A stretch of DNA of 49,458 bases from CAZUTO01 sp964623085 (GCA_964623085.1 CAZUTO010000016.1:1-49458), one strand, 5' to 3'. Positions 28,167-37,978 are shown, counted from the first letter of the stretch. Numbers and translations are program-made. The notes: a model not told the origin generated them from the sequence alone.

Positions 28167-28913
28167 CTAAAACGATGTAAACAGCGCACCATTTACTGGA
28201 AGATTTGCACCAGTAATGTAGCCAGATTCTTCTTTAGTAAAGAATGCAACAGCATTTGCAATTTCCGCAGGCGTGCCCATTCGACCCATCGGCACCTGCG
28301 CAATAATTGATTCTCTTATTTCCGGCGCTATTTTTTCAGTCATAGCCGTCGCAACATAACCCGGAGATACCGTATTCGCCGTAATCCCCTTGCGCGCTGT
28401 TTCCTGCGCTAACGCCATCGTGAAGCCGTGCACGCCGGCCTTAGCTGCGGAGTAATTAGTCTGACCAAACTGCCCCTTTTGCCCATTCACCGAAGAGATG
28501 TTTACGACGCGCCCGTATCCAGAATCGAGCATTCCTTCCAAACAGGATTTCGTCACATTAAATACACTATTGAGGTTTGTGTTGATCACTGCATACCAGT
28601 TTTCAGGGTCCATCTTTTTCAACGATGAGTCTCTCGTGATACCGGCACAATTGACTAGAATCTGAATGACCCCATGATCTTTTGCAATACCCTCTACCAT
28701 TGCCGTCGTAGACGCAAAATCCGAAACATCTCCCGCAGCAATACCGACATCTAAACCGGCGTTAGTTTGAGTGGTCATCCATTCTTCCGCTTGCGCTTGT
28801 TCGAACGGAAGATGGCCAGCAATCACTTTATGGCCTTGCTCAGCCAGTGCTTTGCATATTTCCGAACCTATCCCTCCAATACCACCAGTGACAAGAGCAA
28901 TTTTTTTAGACAT
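28167..28913 (-). CDS. phaB: Acetoacetyl-CoA reductase (NADPH), PHA precursor enzyme
   Basis: 248 residues, a classical short-chain dehydrogenase. It reduces acetoacetyl-CoA to (R)-3-hydroxybutyryl-CoA, the monomer for PHA synthase. The nucleotide-binding motif is TGGIGGIG, followed by VNCAGITRD and the catalytic set N-S-Y-K in NTNLNSVFNV, NISSVNGQKGQFGQTNYSAAKAG; the C terminus GYITGANLPVNGALFTSF is typical of PhaB. FabG of fatty-acid synthesis is the main alternative, but the NGQKGQFGQTNYSAAKAG region and the pha context favour PhaB. It is last in the order phaC2-phaC-phaR-phaB, with a strong terminator after it. No phaA thiolase is present here. Confidence 0.92.
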   Translation of the reverse strand: MSKKIALVTGGIGGIGSEICKALAEQGHKVIAGHLPFEQAQAEEWMTTQTNAGLDVGIAAGDVSDFASTTAMVEGIAKDHGVIQILVNCAGITRDSSLKKMDPENWYAVINTNLNSVFNVTKSCLEGMLDSGYGRVVNISSVNGQKGQFGQTNYSAAKAGVHGFTMALAQETARKGITANTVSPGYVATAMTEKIAPEIRESIIAQVPMGRMGTPAEIANAVAFFTKEESGYITGANLPVNGALFTSF

Positions 28914-29025
28914 AGCTGTACCTGCAAAAGATTATATATTTAGGATTATTGGGTCCCAATTAACGAAGGATCCCGCCGCACTCATAGATGAGGTTTTATA
29001 CTTATGACCTCGAAAAAAAATCGGA

Positions 29026-29535
29026 CTACTTCTTGCCCTTCTTTCCTTTCTTTTCCTTCTCTTCCTGCTTGCCGTTATCTCTTTTTACGCTGGATGAACC
29101 GGTGCGAAAGAAGTTTGTCTGCGCTTCTTGCCACAAATCCATATTTCTGCGAGTGATATCGGCTAAAGCACCCATTGGGTTCGCCTCTTTTTTATCACTA
29201 AATTGTTCTAAAAAACGAGACGTTTGCTGGTCAAAAAAGCCCATGGATTGTTCCATGTAGCTGCTAAATGCGTCCTCAACAGAATCACCGTACATACGAA
29301 TAAAACGCATCAATACGTCAGTTGTGAATAAAGGGCGTCCTTCGTTCTCTTCCTCAGCAATGATCTGTAATAACACTTGTCGTGTTATTTCCTTTTCGGT
29401 TTTTACTTCGCGAACCTCGAACGGCTTACCGTCAAAAACAAGTTGCTTCAAATCTGACAGGCTGATGTATTTACTCTGGCTCGTATCGTACAAACAACGA
29501 TTCTGGTACTTTTTTATGATTCTTACTTCAGACAT
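29026..29535 (-). CDS. phaR: PHA synthesis repressor PhaR
   Basis: 169 residues. PhaR represses phasin and PHA genes and is titrated away by binding nascent PHA granules. The N-terminal PHB_acc_N domain (IIKKYQNRCLYDTSQSKYISLSDLKQLV) is the DNA-binding part; the following PHB_acc motif IIAEEENEGRPLFTTDVLMRFIRMYG and an amphipathic region (MEQSMGFFDQQTSRFLEQF) complete it. The tail KQEEKEKKGKKGKK is strongly basic. It lies between phaC and phaB. No phasin gene is visible, so its targets may be this operon and genes elsewhere. Confidence 0.93.
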   Translation of the reverse strand: MSEVRIIKKYQNRCLYDTSQSKYISLSDLKQLVFDGKPFEVREVKTEKEITRQVLLQIIAEEENEGRPLFTTDVLMRFIRMYGDSVEDAFSSYMEQSMGFFDQQTSRFLEQFSDKKEANPMGALADITRRNMDLWQEAQTNFFRTGSSSVKRDNGKQEEKEKKGKKGKK

Positions 29536-29621
29536 AGCAGTGCTACTTCAATATAGAATAAAAGCGATAGACCCCAGCATTTGGAAGACTAGCTCGAACG
29601 TTAAATAACAAGTGTACGCGT

Positions 29622-29627
29622 ATTATA
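29622..29627 (-). promoter_or_regulatory. Candidate -10 box for phaR
   Basis: Minus-strand TATAAT in the 153-bp gap between phaC and phaR, about 85 nt before the phaR start. No good -35 box at 16-18 bp was found, so it may need an activator or be chance. TGCA motifs lie nearby. Confidence 0.3.
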
Positions 29628-29688
29628 GTGCACCGCCAAATAACGAATTTGCAAGACAATATATGTCCTAAAAAACTCCTACCAATAC

Positions 29689-31482
29689 CTATATACGCTT
29701 AGTGACATAACTACCAGGCGCATCTTCAATGGCTGCGAGCTTGCCTTTTTCCGGATCGCGGGCTTTTACTTTCTTTTTACTTTTTCCAGCAAGCCATTTG
29801 TCCCAATCTATCCACCAGGATCCCTCATGCTGCTTGGCCTTCTTTTTCCAAGCCGAAGAAGTAGCTGGCAGCTTGGCCGCTCCGGTCCAATAACCATATT
29901 TATTTTTAACCGGTGGATTTACGATACCTGCGATGTGCCCAGAGCCGCCCAAAACAAATCTGACCGGCCCAGAGAAGTTGCGTGCACCGGCGTAGGTCGA
30001 CTCCCATGGGGCGATGTGGTCTTCTTTAGCAGAGATAAAATAGGAGGGTGTTTTTATCTTTCGCAAATCGATATCTACATCGCCAACACTAATTCCACCG
30101 GGCTCACACAACTTGTTTTCTAAATACATATTTCGCAAATAGAAGCTGTACATTTTGGCCGGCATATTGGTGGAGTCAGAATTCCAATAGAGGAGATCAA
30201 AGATGGTCGGATCTTTACCCAAAAGATAATTATTAATATAGAACGACCAGATCAAGTCATTCGAACGCAACATATTGAAAGCCGACGACATCGCCTTACC
30301 TTCCAAAAATCCGTCGCCACTCATGTCATCTTCAAGATTCTCGATTTGTTGATCGTCGATAAACACACCGAGATCACCCGGCTCTGAAAAGTCCGTAAGC
30401 GTTGTAAAGAAGGTCGCTGTTTTTACGCGGTTATCACCCTTGTCCGCCATGTGCGCAAGGGTCGAAGCCAGCAGTGTGCCCCCGATACAGTATCCTGCGA
30501 CGTTAAGCTCTTCTTCTTTGGTGGTCTTGAGCACTGCATCAATAGCAGCATAGATACCATCAAAAACATACTCGTCCCAGCCCACATCAGTATAGCTCTC
30601 ATCATCTGGGTTTACCCAAGAAACCACAAACACGCTGTGCCCTTGATCAACCATCCATTTGATCATCGAATTTTTCGGCTGTAGATCCAAAATATAAAAT
30701 TTGTTGATCCAAGGTGGCACAATAAGCATGGGACGCTTGTGTACTTCTTTGGTAGAAGGTGTGTACTGAATCAGCTGCAACATCTTGTTTTGAAAGATAA
30801 CTTTCCCTGGAGAAGTCGCAACATTCTCACCCAACGTAAAAGCTTCAGGATCGGTCATAGCGATCTTCAGCTCGCCGTCACCGTCTTCCATATCTCGAAC
30901 AAAGTTCTTTAGCCCTGCAACAAGGTTCTCGCCCTTACTGTCGAGTATCGACTTTAAAACATCAGGATTAGTGTGCGGATAATTTGTTGGGGCCATCGCA
31001 TCGAGATATTGCCGCGTAAAAAAAGAAAGCCGTTTTGCGTCTTTTTCGGGCAATTCTTCTACACCGTCAACCGTCGCATTCACACAGTGAGCGGAGAGCA
31101 AATAAGATTGTTTAATGTAGTCAAATACAACGTTATTGCTCCACTCTTCAGATCGCCATCGGTTATCCCCTTTCTCTGGCTCTATCACTGGCTCTGAATC
31201 TTCACCGCCCATCAATCTATTAGCGGTATAACCCCATAGTTTTAAAGAGTTTTCCATAAACTCTGCCTGCGCTTTCAGCATTGAATCCGGATTCTTCCAC
31301 AAGCTCACCATCGCTTGCATATAGGTATCAGTCATATTGAATGGATCTAGCGACATACCCTTGAAGGCATCCGCTTGCTGTGAAAGTGCATCAGCAAATA
31401 TTTTTTCTCCTGCTTCATTCGCTTCTTTTATCCACTCTGCTTGCTCTGTAGAGGGGGCATCTGATGTTGTTTTGGTTGTCAT
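29689..31482 (-). CDS. phaC: Class I poly(3-hydroxyalkanoate) synthase
   Basis: 597 residues, typical for class I. It polymerises (R)-3-hydroxyacyl-CoA into PHA on granules. The PhaC N-terminal domain is followed by the alpha/beta-hydrolase core. The lipase-like box with catalytic cysteine is AGYCIGGTLLAS (Cys about 332), the aspartate is in SAKEDHIAPW (about 488) and the histidine in GGSGHIAGIVNPP (about 516), all canonical. PPWINKFYILDL and SWVNPD are also conserved. ATG with GGA upstream. A second, more divergent synthase gene lies 115 nt upstream on the same strand, and phaR and phaB follow. Confidence 0.96.
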   Translation of the reverse strand: MTTKTTSDAPSTEQAEWIKEANEAGEKIFADALSQQADAFKGMSLDPFNMTDTYMQAMVSLWKNPDSMLKAQAEFMENSLKLWGYTANRLMGGEDSEPVIEPEKGDNRWRSEEWSNNVVFDYIKQSYLLSAHCVNATVDGVEELPEKDAKRLSFFTRQYLDAMAPTNYPHTNPDVLKSILDSKGENLVAGLKNFVRDMEDGDGELKIAMTDPEAFTLGENVATSPGKVIFQNKMLQLIQYTPSTKEVHKRPMLIVPPWINKFYILDLQPKNSMIKWMVDQGHSVFVVSWVNPDDESYTDVGWDEYVFDGIYAAIDAVLKTTKEEELNVAGYCIGGTLLASTLAHMADKGDNRVKTATFFTTLTDFSEPGDLGVFIDDQQIENLEDDMSGDGFLEGKAMSSAFNMLRSNDLIWSFYINNYLLGKDPTIFDLLYWNSDSTNMPAKMYSFYLRNMYLENKLCEPGGISVGDVDIDLRKIKTPSYFISAKEDHIAPWESTYAGARNFSGPVRFVLGGSGHIAGIVNPPVKNKYGYWTGAAKLPATSSAWKKKAKQHEGSWWIDWDKWLAGKSKKKVKARDPEKGKLAAIEDAPGSYVTKRI

Positions 31483-31597
31483 ATCTGTTCCAGATCTCAG
31501 CGTGTATGCGTTATATAACTATTAGAGCGGCAATCTAGACATTGTACTAAAGTCTGCCGAAGCATATCGATAAACGCGCCAAATGATCATTATCACT

Positions 31598-33316
31598 TTA
31601 AGCTCTAGCTAACACATATGAACCGGGTGCAGGTTCAATAGAATCGCAAATAGTCGCCTCCCAGTTAGCGGGCTTTTTGAATACTCCATCGATGCCTTGC
31701 AACCACTTTTCCCAGTCCGCCCACCATAGGCCTGTTTTCCCAAGCGATTGATCGAACTGCATCTTTTCTGCTGAGAGTGATGGATCCATAACCCAGTATC
31801 GCCCAGGTGCCTTTTTATTTATGCCTCTTAACACACCCATCACATGCCCACCTTCCGCCAACACCGCTCTCACCTTTCCATTGATTTTGCAGGCTGATTG
31901 CATAGATGCTTGCCAATTAACGATGTGATCTTTTGAGCAAGCGAGTATATAGGTTGGCACGTCGATAGCAGATATAGATAGATTTTCACTCATCAACGAC
32001 AAGCTTTCTTCCCAATAACGATTATGAAGATAAAAGTTATCCAAATAGTCGGCTGCCATTCGGGCACTAAGATTTGAGACATCCTGATTCCAGTACATCA
32101 CCGGATCTGCTGGTAACGATTCGTTAAGAAAATATCGTTTGATCCAATACGGCCATAGCAGCTGCTGTTCTCGCAGCAAGGTGAACGCCCAAGACACAAA
32201 ATTACCTTTGAGAACTGATTCCCTTTCAGCCTTTGCAGTCGACGCAAGAATCATGCGCTCACTAAGAAATACACCAAGCTCTCCAAGCATTCGATAGTCA
32301 AGCATTGTGTTAATCAATGTCAGGCTCGCGATGGTTTCAGATGCTTGATCGCGAGATGCCATAAGCGCCGCGAACAGCCCACCGATGCAATATCCGGCAA
32401 GATGAATTTTCTCAGCCTCAGAACGCCGCAAAATATATTGCTTCGCTGCGATAACCCCCTGCTCTAGGTAGGCTTCGATTCCTAAGTCTGCATGTTCTTT
32501 TTCTGGGTTAACCCAAGAAATCATGTACAGATCAACACCTTGCTCCAACAACCACCGAACGACAGAGTTTTCCTCCGACACATCTAATATGTAGTATTTG
32601 TTGATACAGGGGGGCACCATTAAAAGCGGTGTTGCGGACACGCTTTCTTTAACCGGCCTATAGTGTATGAGCTGCATGATTTCGTTCTGATAGACCACCG
32701 TGCCCTCGGTCGACGCAATATTATCGCCAATCTGAAAAGACGATTCCTCACAACGTTTAATATGAAAATCAGGTGCTGATTGCACATCTTGAAGTAGGCA
32801 CTCAAACCCGTCAGATAAATTTCGTCCACTGGTTGCTTTAACCTTAGCCGAGATTTCTGGATTGCCGCTAGGCCAATTTGTAATGTCTAACGCAGACAGA
32901 AACTGACGATGCACAAACTTTAGTAGACGTCGATGCCGTTCCCCGAGACCGGGCGCACGATCAATAAGTTCTGCCAGATGGTGCTCTTGTAACGAGCGAA
33001 AATGAGAAAACCACTGCGCACCATCGACTTCGGCATCCACTTCTGTGTCGGTCATGCTAGTTAACGCATTAAATGCGTCTCGGGTGACGTCACTCAATTC
33101 CTCTAATAGCTCCCCAAACTCTTGTGTATGGGACTGCCAAGACTCTTGCAGTGCTTTAAGCGCTTCGCCTACATCCTCGCCAAAGGCACTAAGAATATCC
33201 GCGGGAATAATTTGTGCGAGCAACGAATACAACTCCGCACTCTCGCTAGGAGTATTGCGATTAGCGCTCTCGGCCGCGACTGATTCAGAACGATCTTTAC
33301 CATTGGAAGTACTCAT
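31598..33316 (-). CDS. Second, divergent class I-like PHA synthase
   Basis: 572 residues. It keeps the catalytic triad of PHA synthases: Cys in AGYCIGGLFAAL (about 310), Asp in ACSKDHIVNW (about 463), His in EGGHVMGVLRG (about 491), plus PPCINKYYILDV and SWVNPE. It departs from the adjacent phaC at places that are nearly fixed in the family: GSGHIAG is GGHVMG, the NPP after the histidine is NKK, and the GWDEY region is GIEAY. The N terminus is Ser/Glu-rich. It may differ in monomer range or serve as a partner subunit of the first synthase. It is first in the pha gene order and lies divergent from a LysR regulator, 315 bp away. Confidence 0.88.
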   Translation of the reverse strand: MSTSNGKDRSESVAAESANRNTPSESAELYSLLAQIIPADILSAFGEDVGEALKALQESWQSHTQEFGELLEELSDVTRDAFNALTSMTDTEVDAEVDGAQWFSHFRSLQEHHLAELIDRAPGLGERHRRLLKFVHRQFLSALDITNWPSGNPEISAKVKATSGRNLSDGFECLLQDVQSAPDFHIKRCEESSFQIGDNIASTEGTVVYQNEIMQLIHYRPVKESVSATPLLMVPPCINKYYILDVSEENSVVRWLLEQGVDLYMISWVNPEKEHADLGIEAYLEQGVIAAKQYILRRSEAEKIHLAGYCIGGLFAALMASRDQASETIASLTLINTMLDYRMLGELGVFLSERMILASTAKAERESVLKGNFVSWAFTLLREQQLLWPYWIKRYFLNESLPADPVMYWNQDVSNLSARMAADYLDNFYLHNRYWEESLSLMSENLSISAIDVPTYILACSKDHIVNWQASMQSACKINGKVRAVLAEGGHVMGVLRGINKKAPGRYWVMDPSLSAEKMQFDQSLGKTGLWWADWEKWLQGIDGVFKKPANWEATICDSIEPAPGSYVLARA

Positions 33317-33631
33317 CTCACCTAATTCTGTTCCTGATCAAATGCGTTACGGTTTTCATTTGCCTACTAAGAGGCATATATCTATTTGAATCTGATTTTT
33401 AGTGTGACAAGTATCACTCGATTCAAAAACACTTCTCAAAGATTTTGTCCCCTAAACATTCAGAATACCAATAGAGGATGACAAGGCGGTGGTTATTCAA
33501 CCACCATTTATCTAAAAAGATTGGGAAAACTCTTAAGATAGATGCATTCGGAATCATAACTCGGTACTATTTATTAAAAATATATCTCCGACAAATTTTA
33601 TTCCCGCAGCAAATAAAGGGCTCAAAGGCTA
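33317..33631. other. 315-bp divergent control region between phaC2 and the LysR gene
   Basis: AT-rich with no coding signal. It contains a perfect 7-bp hairpin GGTGGTT-ATTC-AACCACC (33488-33505). It must hold the promoters for both directions; no convincing boxes were singled out. As LysR proteins often regulate the divergent gene, the second PHA synthase is a possible target. Confidence 0.5.
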
Positions 33632-34585
33632 GTGCCTAACATACAGAAAACCGACCTAAATCTACTCTTCTACTTCGACGCGCTAATGAGAGAGCGCAAT
33701 GTCACACGCGCAGCACAGTTAGCTGGCATCAGCCAACCTGCCATGAGCAATGGCTTAAAGCGTCTTCGAGAACTCTTTCAAGACCCCATTTTAATTCGCA
33801 CAAGCAAGGGAATGTCGCCTACCGAAAGGGCCTTAACACTAGAACCACAAGTCCGATCTGTGCTTTCAAATATCGAACAGTTTGTGCAGCCAGAAACAGA
33901 TTTTGCTCCACGCCACAGCAATCGATTATTTCGAATCATGGCGAGCGACTATGCCGAATCGACATTACTTCCGGGCTTACTTAACTACTTACGAAAAAAC
34001 GCGCCTGATATTGTGCTAGATATCCTCACACCCTCGGATGTGTCTTTTCAGGACGTGGAGCAAGGAAAAGTTGACTTGGTCATCAACCGATTTGACACCA
34101 TGCCACTGTCCTTCCATCAGGCAACAGTTTGGCGCGATAGCTTCAGTTGCTATATGTCGAAAACGAATCCGATCTGCCAACACTTCACGCTTGAGAACTA
34201 TCTGCAATCCCAGCACGTATGGGTGAGTAAAACAGGAATGGGCGCTGGCGTAGGCATCAATCCGAAAGACGTTCAACGCTTAGGCTGGGTAGACGAAGCG
34301 CTAAATCAAATAGGGTCAAAACGAAAAATTACCGTCTTCACTCGGCATTACCAAGCTGCACTCGCGCTGGCTGAGCAACCAGATCTAATAGCGACGATTC
34401 CAAGCAGGTGCGCACATTTGATGGAAAACAACACTAAATTACAAGTACTGCCACCGCCTTTTGATATTCCTATTATGGAGCTGAAAATTGCTTGGAGTCC
34501 GCTCCTACAGCATAATCCAGCACACAAGTGGATGCGGCATCTGATCCAAGAAATAGCAAAGGACGTGCCACAGCCCAGCACTTAA
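33632..34585 (+). CDS. LysR-family transcriptional regulator
   Basis: 317 residues from a GTG with AAAGG close upstream. The N-terminal winged helix is clear: DLNLLFYFDALMRERNVTRAAQLAGISQPAMSNGLKRLRELFQDPILIRTSKGMSPTERA. The C-terminal part is a LysR substrate-binding domain of the NodD/aromatic-responsive type (FRIMASDYAESTLLPGLLNYLR, VDLVINRF). The effector is unknown. It is divergent from the second PHA synthase and upstream of malate synthase G on the same strand (123 bp gap), so either could be regulated by it; a link to acetyl-CoA or glyoxylate metabolism is inferred. Confidence 0.92.
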   Translation: MPNIQKTDLNLLFYFDALMRERNVTRAAQLAGISQPAMSNGLKRLRELFQDPILIRTSKGMSPTERALTLEPQVRSVLSNIEQFVQPETDFAPRHSNRLFRIMASDYAESTLLPGLLNYLRKNAPDIVLDILTPSDVSFQDVEQGKVDLVINRFDTMPLSFHQATVWRDSFSCYMSKTNPICQHFTLENYLQSQHVWVSKTGMGAGVGINPKDVQRLGWVDEALNQIGSKRKITVFTRHYQAALALAEQPDLIATIPSRCAHLMENNTKLQVLPPPFDIPIMELKIAWSPLLQHNPAHKWMRHLIQEIAKDVPQPST

Positions 34586-34632
34586 TTCACTAAAAATATA
34601 CCGAAAATATTATCCATTCATTTGATAAATTA

Positions 34633-34662
34633 TTGACCAAAAATTACCATCTTCCATCGAAT
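34633..34662 (+). promoter_or_regulatory. Candidate promoter of malate synthase G
   Basis: TTGACC (34633-34638), 18-bp spacer, TCGAAT (34657-34662), 46 nt before the start codon. The -35 box is good, the -10 box is weak (4 of 6), as expected for an activator-dependent promoter. Confidence 0.3.
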
Positions 34663-34708
34663 TTGCCGAATACTGCTCGGCGAGAATTTTATTCCTCTGA
34701 GAACATCT

Positions 34709-36919
34709 ATGACAAACGAATCAGAAAACGCAGAAGCACGGTTCTCCTACGTTAAAGCTGACAAACTACGCGTTGCTGCAACCCTCTACAGATTTATAGA
34801 AGATGAAGCGCTGCCGAAAACCGGTATTGACAGCGCGCTATTTTGGCAGGGCTTTTCTGACATCGTCGCCGAGTTTGCACCGCGTAATAAAACACTGTTA
34901 GAGGAACGCGACCAGATGCAAAAGCAACTGGACGATTGGCATAGGCAGCATCGCGATGAGCCCTTTGATAAAAATGCCTACAAAACATTCCTTTCCGATA
35001 TCGGCTACCTGCGACCAGAACCTAATGATTTTAGTATTCAAACAACCAATGTTGATGACGAGATAGGTCAGATAGCAGGGCCACAACTTGTCGTACCGGT
35101 CATCAATGCTCGGTTCGCGCTCAACGCGACAAACGCACGCTGGGGCAGCCTATATGACGCGCTCTATGGCACAGATGCAATACCAGAGAAAGGCGGCGCA
35201 GAGAGAACATCTGACTACAATCCGGTGCGTGGGGAAAAAGTCATCGAATTTGCAAAAACCTTTTTGGATCAAGCTGCGCCATTGGCGTCTGGCTCACATG
35301 CTGATGCCACTGAGTATTCAATCTCAGAAGACAGTATCGACATCAAATTGACGGATGGCACTCATACCCAGCTTGCGGACCAATCTACCTTTTTTGGCTA
35401 CGTTGGCGACACCCAAGCGCCTTCCAATATTTTTCTAGAAAACAACGGCCTGAAAATTGAGATTTGTATAGATCGAGATTCCGTAATCGGTCGATCTGAC
35501 TCAGCAGGCGTGAGTGATATCAATCTCGAAGCCGCCCTCACCACTATTCAAGACTGTGAAGATTCCGTAGCTGCGGTCGACGCGTTTGATAAAACACAGG
35601 TTTATCGCAATTGGCTAGGGCTCATGCTCGGCACACTGGAAGAGCGTTTTGAAAAAAGCGGGAAAACACTGACCCGCACCATGAACACAGACCGAATCAT
35701 CATAAAACAGGATGGCACAAGAAGCAGCATCTCTTGTCGGAGTCTATTGTTGGTCCGTAATGTCGGCCATTTAATGACGATGGATGCGATTCTTGATGCA
35801 GACGGCAACCAAGTGCCTGAGGGAATCATGGATGGCGTGATCACCAGCCTAATCGGACTTCATGATGTCAAAAACAATGGTCGCCACCAAAATTCCCGTA
35901 CTGGCAGTATCTATATCGTCAAACCGAAAATGCACGGACCTGACGAGGTGGCATTCACCTGCGACCTATTCACAAAGATCGAGCAACTGTTCTCTTTAAC
36001 GCCCAATACAATAAAAATGGGCATTATGGATGAAGAAAGGCGAACCACCCTTAATCTAAAAGAATGTATAAAGGTAGCAAAGGAGCGCCTTGTGTTTATC
36101 AACACAGGCTTTCTGGACAGAACCGGCGACGAAATTCATACCAGCATTTATCAAGGGCCGATGATTCCAAAAGGTACAATGAAATCCCAGCCTTGGATAA
36201 ACGCCTACGAGAATTGGAACGTTGATATAGGACTCTCATCGGGTCTACAAGGCCGCGCGCAGATAGGAAAAGGCATGTGGGCCATGCCAGATGAGATGGC
36301 AAAAATGCTATCTACTAAAATCGAGCATCCCAAGTCAGGTGCAAACACGGCTTGGGTTCCTTCACCAAACGCCGCGACGATTCATGCGCTGCATTATCAT
36401 CAAGTTGACGTTACTGCTTGTCAAAATGAACTTAAATCTCGAGCCTGCGCCAACATTAATGACATCTTAGAAATTCCGGTCATGCAAGATTCCGACTCAC
36501 TTAGTCCGGAGCAAATTCAAGCCGAGTTAGATAACAATGTGCAAGGGCTTTTAGGTTATGTGGTGCGCTGGATAAACCAAGGTATTGGCTGCTCAAAGGT
36601 TCCTGACATCAACAATGTCGAGCTAATGGAAGATCGCGCCACACTTAGAATTTCTAGCCAGCATTTGTGCAATTGGTTATTACATGGAATATGCACAGAA
36701 CAACAAGTGACTGACACACTCATACGTATGGCGGCGATCGTAGATAGTCAAAACAGTCTGGACTCCACCTACAAACCGATGTCCACAGATCTTGAATCCA
36801 GCTTGGCGTTTCAAGCCGCAAAGGATTTGATATTCAAAGGCACCGAACAACCAAACGGTTATACCGAACCCTTACTGCATGAGTACCGTCGAAAAGTAAA
36901 ACAAGAGGCTAGCGCCTAG
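34709..36919 (+). CDS. glcB: Malate synthase G
   Basis: 736 residues; E. coli GlcB has 723. It condenses glyoxylate with acetyl-CoA to malate in the cytoplasm. The family blocks are present: QLVVPVINARFALNATNARWGSLYDALYGTD, GLHDVKNNGRHQNSRTGSIYIVKPKMHGPDEVAFTCDLF, KMGIMDEERRTTLNLKECI with the catalytic arginine, VFINTGFLDRTGDEIHT, GRAQIGKGMWAMPDEM, TAWVPSPNAATIHALHYHQVDV, and near the C terminus LRISSQHLCNWLLHGI. No isocitrate lyase or glycolate oxidase genes are next to it, so the glyoxylate source is not shown here. It may share control with the LysR gene upstream. Confidence 0.97.
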   Translation: MTNESENAEARFSYVKADKLRVAATLYRFIEDEALPKTGIDSALFWQGFSDIVAEFAPRNKTLLEERDQMQKQLDDWHRQHRDEPFDKNAYKTFLSDIGYLRPEPNDFSIQTTNVDDEIGQIAGPQLVVPVINARFALNATNARWGSLYDALYGTDAIPEKGGAERTSDYNPVRGEKVIEFAKTFLDQAAPLASGSHADATEYSISEDSIDIKLTDGTHTQLADQSTFFGYVGDTQAPSNIFLENNGLKIEICIDRDSVIGRSDSAGVSDINLEAALTTIQDCEDSVAAVDAFDKTQVYRNWLGLMLGTLEERFEKSGKTLTRTMNTDRIIIKQDGTRSSISCRSLLLVRNVGHLMTMDAILDADGNQVPEGIMDGVITSLIGLHDVKNNGRHQNSRTGSIYIVKPKMHGPDEVAFTCDLFTKIEQLFSLTPNTIKMGIMDEERRTTLNLKECIKVAKERLVFINTGFLDRTGDEIHTSIYQGPMIPKGTMKSQPWINAYENWNVDIGLSSGLQGRAQIGKGMWAMPDEMAKMLSTKIEHPKSGANTAWVPSPNAATIHALHYHQVDVTACQNELKSRACANINDILEIPVMQDSDSLSPEQIQAELDNNVQGLLGYVVRWINQGIGCSKVPDINNVELMEDRATLRISSQHLCNWLLHGICTEQQVTDTLIRMAAIVDSQNSLDSTYKPMSTDLESSLAFQAAKDLIFKGTEQPNGYTEPLLHEYRRKVKQEASA

Positions 36920-37029
36920 CACATAACTACCAGCACTAGCGACTAGCGACTGTGCGTCGCAAAGAACTATTCAGTTAAACTGTAATGCCTCGAATGGCTC
37001 TTAAACATCGGCATCACTAGGTATACAAA

Positions 37030-37932
37030 ATGGGCATCTATGCCGTCGTTTTATTGTCACTGCTGACAGGTATTTGCCTACAACGCATTTCCAACGCCAA
37101 GACTGTTCTCACCCCTGCGCTAAATTGGTTCGCTATTTACATCGCTCTGCCAGCGATTGTCTTGGCCAAGGTGCCATTGTTAGAACTGGACGCAGACACC
37201 CTCTTCGCAATCATCTCTGCTTGGGTTTGCATGCTAGTCTCAGCGGCGATTTTTATACCCTTAAGCAGATTACTCAACTGGAATCACGAAACGACTATCG
37301 TCTGCATCACCCTTGCCGGGCTTGGCAACACCGCATTCCTAGGACTCGCACTCATAAAACTGTTGGCTAACGATAACGTCCTCGGCTTTGCCATAATTTA
37401 CGATCAGCTAGGCAGCTTTATTGTGCTATCGATAACGTTCCCACTTATTCTGGCGTTCCGAGACAAGACACAGAACCGTTCATCGGTATTTTCGATCATA
37501 AAAAGCATTGTTCTTTTTCCACCCTTTGCTAGCTTAGTCATTGCGCTTAGCTTACCTATCGAATCTATTACTAGATTCCTACAAACACCTCTCGAATGGC
37601 TTAGCTTGTCACTCTTACCTATCGCCATGATAGTAGTAGGCATGCAAATGCAGCTGAGTATTGAAAAAGAACATGTGCTGCCAGCCACCGCAGCCATCGG
37701 CTACAAAATGCTATTTTTTCCGCTTTTAATTTTCACCACCGGATCGGTGCTTTCCATCGAACAAGATATTTTTCATGCCTCCTTGCTACAAAGTGCCATG
37801 CCTGCCATGGTTACTCCTACTATCTTTCTGATCAGTTTAAATCTCGCGCCCCGACTAGCGGCATTTATTTTGGGACTAGGGACAATTCTGAGTTTTGTAA
37901 CAATTCCAACCATTGCGTTCTTCATAAAGTAG
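37030..37932 (+). CDS. AEC-family (auxin efflux carrier-like) permease
   Basis: 300 residues, almost entirely hydrophobic, with about ten predicted membrane segments in two halves. The first half has FAIYIALPAIVLAKVPLLEL and a conserved helix break GLGNTAFLGLALIKLL; the second has WLSLSLLPIAMIVVGMQMQL and LLQSAMPAMVTPTIFLISLNLAP, which are hallmark positions of AEC transporters. Bacterial members move organic acids such as malate. Its place 110 nt after malate synthase G fits transport of a C4 or related acid, but the substrate is inferred. ATG with AGG 9 nt upstream. Confidence 0.88.
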   Translation: MGIYAVVLLSLLTGICLQRISNAKTVLTPALNWFAIYIALPAIVLAKVPLLELDADTLFAIISAWVCMLVSAAIFIPLSRLLNWNHETTIVCITLAGLGNTAFLGLALIKLLANDNVLGFAIIYDQLGSFIVLSITFPLILAFRDKTQNRSSVFSIIKSIVLFPPFASLVIALSLPIESITRFLQTPLEWLSLSLLPIAMIVVGMQMQLSIEKEHVLPATAAIGYKMLFFPLLIFTTGSVLSIEQDIFHASLLQSAMPAMVTPTIFLISLNLAPRLAAFILGLGTILSFVTIPTIAFFIK

Positions 37933-37978
37933 GTTCAACATACGTCATCCGCTGTGAATCTTTTTTTGGAGCAATACA

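Noticed and set aside
36908..36951. Short repeats of CTAGCG after the malate synthase stop
   Set aside because: Two or three copies of 6-7 bases over about 40 bp; too short for a repeat element or array.
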